From: Hedera helix
Lineage: Eukaryota > Streptophyta > Magnoliopsida > Apiales > Araliaceae
Length of the DNA: 64,000 bases
Assembly: GCA_947179155.2 (NCBI GenBank)
Contig: OX359265.1
Coordinates: 1,721,501-1,785,500, forward strand
Direction of reading: 5' to 3'
Part shown: positions 56,262 to 64,000 of the stretch, one piece after another
How positions within the stretch are numbered: the first letter of the stretch is position 1
Layout: the number at the start of each line of letters is the position of its first letter
Translations under genes and position numbers: made by a program
The notes under the pieces: generated by a model
Told to the model about the DNA's origin: nothing
The model's input: only the letters and a program-made list of their open reading frames with translations
Database searches by the model: none

Positions 56262-57175
56262 CACAATTTTTATGTTGTTAGAGTAAATATATATTTAACG
56301 ATACTTTTACACTTATTTTAATGATATTTTAAACTTTTACGGACACTTATTATTGTAATTATTGCTCAGAAATTATTAGTAATTATATTTTAAAACATAT
56401 AGAGTATTTAACATAATTCAAAATAAGTAGATTCATTTTTTTGGCTAAAATGTAGACAGGAGCAGCTCTAAGTTAACCAAAAAGCAAGTGGCTAGGGAAG
56501 CTCCCAACGTTGCATGCCTTGGTTTCTCAAGTTAAACTAGAAGATGACTAGTTTTATGATGTAGCAGCCCCTATATAAAATAGAATGGTTATGTATGCCT
56601 TAATATTACTACAATATATAATGGTAAAAAATTAATTGCATAATTAATGATACATCAACTGAAAGGCAACTTTGGCGGCATCATGTTGTTTCTTATTAGT
56701 TATTACCATTTCTAGGCGAAGCCGGCACACCGTATATCTATATATAAAAATAAAAAATAAAAAAAAGTTGGAACCATTTTTAAATTAGAGAATAGATATT
56801 ACTTGCTTCATTTTAAAATTAGATATATATTTTAAAAATGATATTTAAAAATATATATTTAATGTTTGTTATAGGAGGTTGATAAGCTAGAACAATATTG
56901 GTACTATTGAAGGCTTTTGTCTCTAGTGATACTATCTAACCTATGATAACCGTGTGATTGGAGATCGAACACTGACATATCAAGGTAAGATGTGTGAATG
57001 TGTTTAAATTTTAATTTAAATTAACAATATATATATATATATATATATTAATATTGTTATAGCAAATATATATTTAACGACACTTTTATACTTATTTTAA
57101 TAGTACTTTGAGCTTTCAACTATATTTATTATTCTAAAAACATAATTATTAACAACATAATTATTACTTTGGAAT
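56262..57175. repeat. Two related ~130-bp repeats
   Basis: 56275-56400 and 57045-57170 share AAATATATATTTAACGA, ACTTTTA, ACTTATTTTAATA and a run ending TTATTATT. They are probably fragments of one dispersed element. A (TA)n tract precedes the second copy at 57028-57048. Confidence 0.55.
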
Positions 57176-57202
57176 TGTCTGTGGCCTTGTTATAATGTTG
57201 TA

Positions 57203-57203
<1 letters not shown>

Positions 57204-57232
<29 letters not shown>
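57204..57232. repeat. AAT trinucleotide microsatellite
   Basis: About ten ATA/AAT units. Confidence 0.85.
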
Positions 57233-57234
<2 letters not shown>

Positions 57235-57392
57235 CTAAATAATATAAATTATTATGTTTTGAAACTTTATGTCACATTATATTTTAAAATTAGAAATATA
57301 TTTTTTATTTTAAAAAAAATATATCTTTAATTTTAAATCAAACATATAGTTCTCCTGCACCACTTTAAAGTTTTGACCAATTTATTGACTTA

Positions 57393-57765
57393 GAGAGTGT
57401 TTGATAAAAACTGAATGAAATAGTTCTAAATGCTTAAGTAATCTGAATGAAACAGATTTCTGAATACTGAATGAAAAAAGTTGTTTGATAAATGACATGT
57501 CTGGAATATCTGAATAATATATTTTCACTATTTTACCCATCTGAAAAAATTTAAAGTTGTTGTAAATTTATTTAATATAATATTTAATTTTTTTTTACTT
57601 CATTCAGCTGGGACTTAATCATTCAGTTAAAAAAATTAGACTTAGTCATTCAGTCCAAAAATATGACCGATTCAGTCATTCAGTCTCATTTAGCTCTAAA
57701 CAAACGAACTAAATGGTTGACCAATTCAACTATTCAACCTCATTCAACTCTAAACAAATAACTCC
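57393..57765. mobile_element. hAT-like MITE
   Basis: Left end GAGTGTTTGATAAAAACTGA then ATGAAA. Right end CATTCAACTCTAAACAAATA then ACTCC. The ends are imperfect inverses, and the body repeats CATTCAGT/ACTGAATG words. Confidence 0.55.
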
Positions 57766-57767
57766 GT

Positions 57768-60121
57768 AATACTTTTTCAACTGATTTGGTCGACGAAGTT
57801 TTTTTTATTTAGTGGTAACTTTGTCCCCTAGGTATGTATATGGGCTAGATTAGATAGAAGTGAGACAAATTCCTTCTTTTTGAAAATGATAGTCTTATCA
57901 AATTCTTTTGGAAATATTAATTATATATATAATCATGATTAATTTATTAATAACTTTAAACTAAAATTAAAATCTGTCCAAAATAATTTAGTTTACAGGT
58001 CCATTTTTAACACCCCAACTTTGTAGCTAGGGATATAACACTAAAAATACAAATCAAGAATATCTTAATTAATTACATTGGGAAATAAAAATCTCAAGAT
58101 AAAAAGAAAATAAAATCTTACAAGTAAGTACCAAACTCACACAATATTGCTATAATCATGGACATACTAAGCCTTCATGGCATGCTATATAAGTAAACCT
58201 TAATAAAGAAGTTTGCAAGCAAGAAAAGAGAGAAATAAAGAAGTTTGGTGCCGGCTGGCCGGTTGATTCTTGGCCTAATGCAAAGATTTAAGAAATTTCT
58301 TGCTTTCACAACATATAATTCAGTCACTTTCTATACTATATGATGACTTTTGAGGCACGTAATGTATTTTTCTATGTGTTGGTATCAGTCCGATCAATTT
58401 CCTTTAGAAAATATCTTGCGCCTAGTATGTTGGAGTGTTATGTTGATTCACATAAACAATTTAATTTTTTTTAATTATAATTAGTTCAAAAGCTTCTTCT
58501 TGTTATAAATAAATGAAAAATCTGTAAGAATGTACATGTATGTGTTGTGTTGGTGGATTTATTCATTTTAACTTATTCGTTAAAACTTTTGTTTTGAGTT
58601 CTGATATAACAATCGATTAATGTTACAATGACAAAAAAGATCTACAAAAAAAATGAATATAAATGACATATCAAATTATAATTAATGAATGTTCTGCTAT
58701 ATATATATATGAGTGAACCCAACAATAATTATCATCCATATCATTTTGTATCATTTTTTTATATTTAATAACTAAAACATTATTGCTGATCTAACTCTTT
58801 CTATTTTATCAACTTAATTTCATGTCAGAACTTTGAATATTGCACGGTAACTAAACTATAACCATATCAACTTAAGAAATAATAGTTTTTGAAAAAATTA
58901 TCACACCGCCATCAAATCTCTGCCTCGTATAAAATTTGATTCGACTCAATTCGTTTAATTTTTAAATAAATTTTTCAAAGCCTAACTCAACTGATTCGAA
59001 TCGAAATAATAAAAGAATTTTAATAATTAAGTAAGTTGCTTATAATTATGATAACATTGAATAGTAATTTGTTTGTATAAATTAGTACAACATCATGTTT
59101 GGTGCACCTTATACAAACAAATTATCATTTAATTTTATCATATATATTTTTAGTATACATAATATACAGTCAGTCATTCAATAAATTTTGTAAGCTTCCA
59201 TATATCCTTCAAACAAATTAGTTAGTAATACCTATAATAGCACTAAATAATTATGATAATTTCCTGCGGCATCAAATTCTCCAACAAAATAGATGTCACT
59301 AGGTCTTAAAAAAGGAAAAGTATTATCTATAACAAACTAATTACCTTCCATGGAAATCTAATTAATGATATTATATACACCATACTATTCTCTCTATTAA
59401 TACATGTTTTCAAAAGCTATGAAAGGGAGAGTTTTGGCAATCATACATGCATGTGGAGCGCTCCTATTTCTTTTTTTGTTTTGTTTTGTTTTTTCCACTC
59501 TCTTACTAGCTTAAATTAATTTCATAATCAGCACCATTAGAAATTATTCTACATATTTCGATGTAGGAATTATTTTTTTGTATTTATGTTACATAAATAT
59601 TTGACTTCCTCATCACCAACAATCTTTAGGCAATGCGTGAGTTTATCTTAATAGTATTTTATTAGCCATTTTAAAAGCAAGAATATAAAAAAGAAAAGAA
59701 GCCTAATAATAAGTAGAAAACACAAATGGATTCAAGGGCACAAGAAGGGGACTCAAACCACAGCAAGAAAGCTGAAAAAAAGAAAGGGATTAAGACTTGT
59801 CCAGACAATTACATAATAATTAACAAGCATGAAACATAAAATAATTAACAATAACAATAAATTAATTTTAAAGAATTGATATTCTACAAGGAAAGTTGAT
59901 TTTTATACAAGAATAAATATTTTTGCAATTTTTTTTTGAAATAAATAGTATAAGCTATCTATATTCATATGAGTGAGACCTTGTAAAATATATAGTTTTT
60001 TTTTTTATAATAAAAATAACAATTTCATAGTTTTAATCATCAAACTAATTTTTCGTATAAAATAATAAAATTTGAGAATTAATTTCATAAACAAAAGTAA
60101 TAGCTTCACAAGTTTTCTGTT
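57768..60121. other. AT-rich intergenic DNA, nothing seen
   Basis: No supported frame or RNA gene on either strand. A few A/T homopolymer and short TA tracts only. Confidence 0.5.
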
Positions 60122-61386
60122 TAGATGATTAATAAATGAATTTCACAGTCATACAAGAGAGAGTTTGTAAAAATATCAAAATTTACTTATAAAAATTTCA
60201 AATTTCTAAAATTTTAATTTTAATCATGAAACTGAAACCTCAATGCAAAACCTATCAAAATAAAATTGGCATGAGATAAGACAAGAGTAGAGAATATTCA
60301 AAATAAATAAATAAATCTCTTGGAATCATTTTATATCATAATCTAATTAGAAGGGTCCTGCAGTCTTTTTGTCTTGATGTTTTCAAGTTGTGATTCGGCT
60401 CTAAATTGTACAATTGAAAAATTCGTATTCGAAAAAAATCGGATATTATTTATATTTAAAAAAGATAGATATATTCATATTCGATTTAAAGGTATTCGCA
60501 AATAAACGGATACGAATACGGATATAGGCGTATTCATATTCGTTTAACATCTGGCTGTAAATATGTTCGGCGGATATCTAAGATCAGAATTCGGATCCGT
60601 ATCCAGAATTCGGATCTGAATAACTTATATATATATAAATATAATAAGTAAAATAATTTTTTTTAAGTGACTTTCCTTGTATAATAATTATTTTTCACTA
60701 TCATACGAAAATTATTTTTAAAATATGTCATTTCACTTTAAAAAGTAGAAAATAACACTTTTATTATAATATTAATAAACTAAAATAAATTGATTTAAGT
60801 TTAGTTAATGAATTTTTACTATTATAAAGTTAAAATATCTAAAATGTATCATTTAACAAGTGTTACAATATAACTTTTGGATAATTTATCAAGTATTATA
60901 AATGTTATAAATATCATTTAAATATTATAATTATAGATTATAAATATTCATACACATTATAGTATTACTCCAAACACATAAAATGGATATCTAAATTTTA
61001 ATAAGTAAAGCATCCATTTTGAAATTTAGAATTTCAAAAATAATAAAAAATTATTTGAATTATAATTTAGAATATTGATTATTTTATTTATTAAAAATAA
61101 ATAAATTAATATTAATTTATTAATAAACTATATTTTTAAACTCATAGATGATTAGTAAATGGATTTCACACTCATACGAGGAAGAGTTTGAAAAAATATC
61201 AAAAATTACTTGTAAAAATTTCAAATTTCTAAAATTTTAATTTTAAACATGAAACTTAAACCTCAATGCAAAACCTATCAAAATAAAATTAGCATTAGAT
61301 AAGACAAGAGTAGAGAATATTCAAAATAAATAAGTAAATCTATTGGAATCATTTTATATCATAATCTAATTAGAAGGGTCCTGCAG
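60122..61386. repeat. Pair of ~243-bp direct repeats upstream of the UNC93-like gene
   Basis: 60122-60364 and 61145-61386 are close to 90% alike by eye. Both start near TAGATGATTA, contain AACCTCAATGCAAAACCTAT and GATAAGACAAGAGTAGAGAA, and end AATTAGAAGGGTCCTGCAGT. The 780 bp between them is AT-rich and includes a cluster of GGATACGAATACGGATAT-type words (60400-60625). No LTR hallmarks (TG..CA ends, primer site) are present. Confidence 0.85.
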
Positions 61387-61536
61387 TGATTCCCCCAATT
61401 TTATCGAATTTTATACTACGACTTTGAATCCCAAACCTCCTTAAATACATGCCCCCTTTCTATCCCACATCTCCCCACTCCTCCATTACAGTTAAGTGCA
61501 TGTACCAATTCCTAACTTCTTCAAATAAATCCAATC

Positions 61537-63026
61537 ATGCGTTTTCAAGCTGATGAAGGAACTGGAAACCCAAAAATTGATAAAAAATCATCCTATTTTC
61601 GGTATAATTCCCCATTAGTCCAAGTGGGTCTGATTGGATTGGTCTGTTTCTGTTGTCCCGGTATGTTCAATGCTTTATCCGGCATGGGGGGTGGTGGTCA
61701 GGTCGATCCCACCGCCGCCAACAACGCTAACACTGCCCTCTACACCACCTTCGCCATTTTCGGAGTTTTGGGTGGAGGAATCTACAATATATTAGGCCCA
61801 CGGCTGACCCTCTTCTCCGGCTGCTGCACTTACATCCTTTACGCCGGCTCTTTTCTCTACTATAACCACCTCAAACACCAGGCCTTCGCTATCGTCGCTG
61901 GCGCTCTTCTGGGTGTCGGCGCCGGCCTCCTCTGGGCAGGCCAGGGCGCTATTATGACATCTTATCCACCCCCAGATAGGAAGGGAACTTATATTTCCAT
62001 GTTTTGGAGTATTTTCAATATGGGTGGTGTGATTGGGGGTTTAATTCCCTTTATTCTAAATTATAACAGAAGTGAGGCCGGTTCTGTGAATGATGGAACC
62101 TACATTGGGTTCATGATTTTCATGGCAATTGGAACTGTTCTTTCGCTTGCAATTTTGCATCCTTGTAATGTTATTCGTGATGATGGTTCTCGTTGTACTA
62201 ACATGAAGTATTCTAATATTACCATTGAAACAGGGGCAATTTTGAAGCTATTTTTGGATTGGAAGATGTTGTTGATGGTACCTGCAGCTTGGGCTAGTAA
62301 CTTCTTTTACAGTTACCAGTTCAATAATGTGAATGGGATTTTGTTCACTTTGAGGACTAGAGGATTGAACAATGTGTTCTATTGGGGAGCTCAAATGGTT
62401 GGGTCTGTTATGATTGGGTATATAATGGATTTTAGTTTTAAGAGCAGGAGGATGAGGGGATTAGTTGGTATTGCAGTTGTTGGAGTTCTTGGGACCGCGA
62501 TTTGGGGTGGAGGGCTTGCCAATCAGCTTGGGTATAAACGTGGAGATGAGCCTAAGAAACTCGATTTTAAGGATTCTGGTTCTGATTTTGCAGGGCCATT
62601 TGTTTTGTATTTTGGTTATGGATTATTAGATGCTATGTTCCAAAGCATGGTTTACTGGGTTATTGGAGCTTTGGTTGATGATTCTGCTATCCTTAGCAGG
62701 TAAAATTTCATGTTCTTGAGTAATAAGGCCATTCACTTTTTGTTTTCTTTTTTCTGTGTTTAACATTTCTTTTGGGACATATATGTTGCAGGTATACTGG
62801 ATTCTACAAGGGAGTGCAGAGTGCAGGGGCTGCAGTTGCTTGGCAAGTTGATACACACAAGGTGTCATTCATGTCCCAACTAGTTGTGAATTGGGTATTA
62901 TGTACAATAAGTTATCCATTGTTGGTGGTTCTAGTAATATTGGCTGTAAAAGATGAGAACAAAGTTGAAGATGGAACCTCTAAAGAGGTTGCACTTCCAG
63001 AGGCTATCCCAGAGTCCATGTTGTGA
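61537..63026 (+). CDS. UNC93-like major facilitator membrane protein
   Basis: Two exons, 61537-62699 (AG|GTAAAA) and 62792-63026 (TTGCAG|GTATAC), encode 465 residues. The family is shown by YNSPLVQVGLIGLVCFCCPG, MFNALSGMGGGGQ, NTALYTTFAIFGVLGGG, GALLGVGAGLLWAGQGAIM, SYPPPDRKGTYISMFW, FNMGGVIGG and FYWGAQMVGS, typical of plant and fungal UNC93-like transporters. About eleven or twelve hydrophobic segments are predicted, with a short cytosolic N-terminus and an acidic C-terminal tail. The transported substrate is not known from sequence. A TTAAATA element near 61440 may be the TATA box, about 95 bp upstream of the ATG. An AATAAG-type polyadenylation signal lies near 63183. The frame is intact and the length normal. 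Confidence 0.94.
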
Positions 63027-64000
63027 CTCTCAAAAAATACAGTGGTGTTTTTTTTTCTTACTAGAGAGTTCATATTTTTGAAACTTGTATTTTCAATTCA
63101 AATGTAAATGTAGTTTTTCATTAGTATCAATAGTCCATGTGTGTGTGTAGAAGTTTAGTCCCATATGTTTACCGATTGTCTTCAATAAGAGAAGTTTTGT
63201 TCATGTTCTTTCACTGTGTTTGAATGTAAAATTCTGCTGGAATTCTACTTTCAGAATCTCAACATGATTTCAGTTTAGGTCACGTGTGAAATTGTAAGTT
63301 GTAACAAATTAATTCTGAAGTCCTTTGTATTTGCCTACATTGATAGCTAATATATATAACATTAGAGAAGATAGTGAGGACGTTGATTGAGTAGTTGTTA
63401 TATTTACGATGATTGATTGCGAAGAAGTAAACTGGATTTTGTTGCTAGTACGTAAATGCTTGACTACGATTTTAAACGCTTGGTAGATCTGCACCATGGC
63501 AAAGCTTACCTGCTTTCAGTGTAGTCAAGGAAAACAGTAAAATTGCATTTGAATTCTCCTTATTAACTTGCTAGAGATTCACTTGATAGTTTGTTATGTT
63601 ATAATGGCAAACTCATCTTTTTTTCCTATTTAGTTCTACCTATCATCTGCTGTGCTGGAACTCTGGTGATAACAATCTCGGTAAGTTGTGCATGTTTGAC
63701 TTGGCTTCTCTTACTTAAATATCAATCCTACTGTTGACTTTTCTATGACTGCTGTGGATTCAACTTAGTGAAATATTAAAAGGGGAAGACGGGGTTGGGG
63801 CAGGGGGGATTGAGTGCAAAACTTTACTATGTAGCCAGACTACTGAAAGAATCACCTTGAATACCACAGATGTAGGCTATGAAAAACAATGTTCAGCGAT
63901 AATTAGAATAAATTCAGACCAAGACCTATGAGAATCTTTATTAGTTCCTCCATTTCCATTCAGAAATCTTCAATAGGGAAGTGCCCCTACTAAAGAGAAT
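63027..64000. other. 3' flank of the UNC93-like gene; no further gene supported
   Basis: Apart from the 3' UTR of the UNC93-like gene, one exon-like segment at about 63634-63680 is bounded by TATTTAG and GGTAAGT. It is short, so it could be an untranslated or alternative exon, or chance. Confidence 0.4.

Noticed and set aside
60122..61386. Small LTR pair of a TRIM-type element
   Set aside because: No TG..CA termini, primer site, polypurine tract or target duplication around the two 243-bp repeats.

Overview
The window reads as nuclear DNA of a flowering plant, most likely a eudicot: AT-rich intergenic sequence, many short GT-AG introns, plant-specific gene families (DUF599, chloroplast-type MutS2, plant UNC93-like) and a dense load of LTR retrotransposons and small inverted-repeat elements. 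The species cannot be named from the sequence alone.

Layout. 1-2882 is the 3' part of an LTR that runs off the left edge, followed by an ATT microsatellite. 3077-6300 has no gene I can support, but holds a local duplication with a 74-bp triplication. 6370-7800 (minus) is a small Cys/His-rich gene of unknown function with a 5'-UTR intron. 7803-11940 is AT-rich, with two copies of a TA-rich inverted-repeat element and one copy of a ~1-kb Helitron-like repeat (the second copy is near 55.1-56.0 kb, inverted). 11946-28826 is an LTR retrotransposon with 5-bp target duplication TGTCA. Instead of a normal pol, its interior carries intron-free fragments of host genes: HSP70, a pentatricopeptide-repeat (PPR) gene and AXR1, the NEDD8-activating enzyme subunit. 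The AXR1 fragment was later split by a Ty3/gypsy chromovirus (14604-27747, target duplication GATAT) with an unusual LTR-internal-LTR-partial internal-LTR structure.

30396-32948 is a broken copy of the RNase P/MRP subunit gene POP5, whose second intron is filled with small transposons. 34958-36331 is an intact two-exon DUF599 membrane-protein gene. 37382-53887 (minus) is an intact 20-exon gene for a plastid-type MutS2 ATPase. Its second intron (7.7 kb) is enlarged by a decayed Ty1/copia element (45751-52650). 53999-61530 is gene-free and rich in short repeats. 61537-63026 is an intact two-exon UNC93-like membrane transporter gene. The last kilobase shows no clear gene.

The four intact host genes (Cys/His-rich protein, DUF599, MutS2, UNC93-like) have no evident functional link and are simply neighbours. 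The main interest is the retroelement that fused cDNA pieces of three unrelated host genes, its later splitting by a self-nested chromovirus, and the recurring signature of C-to-T decay across the dead copies.
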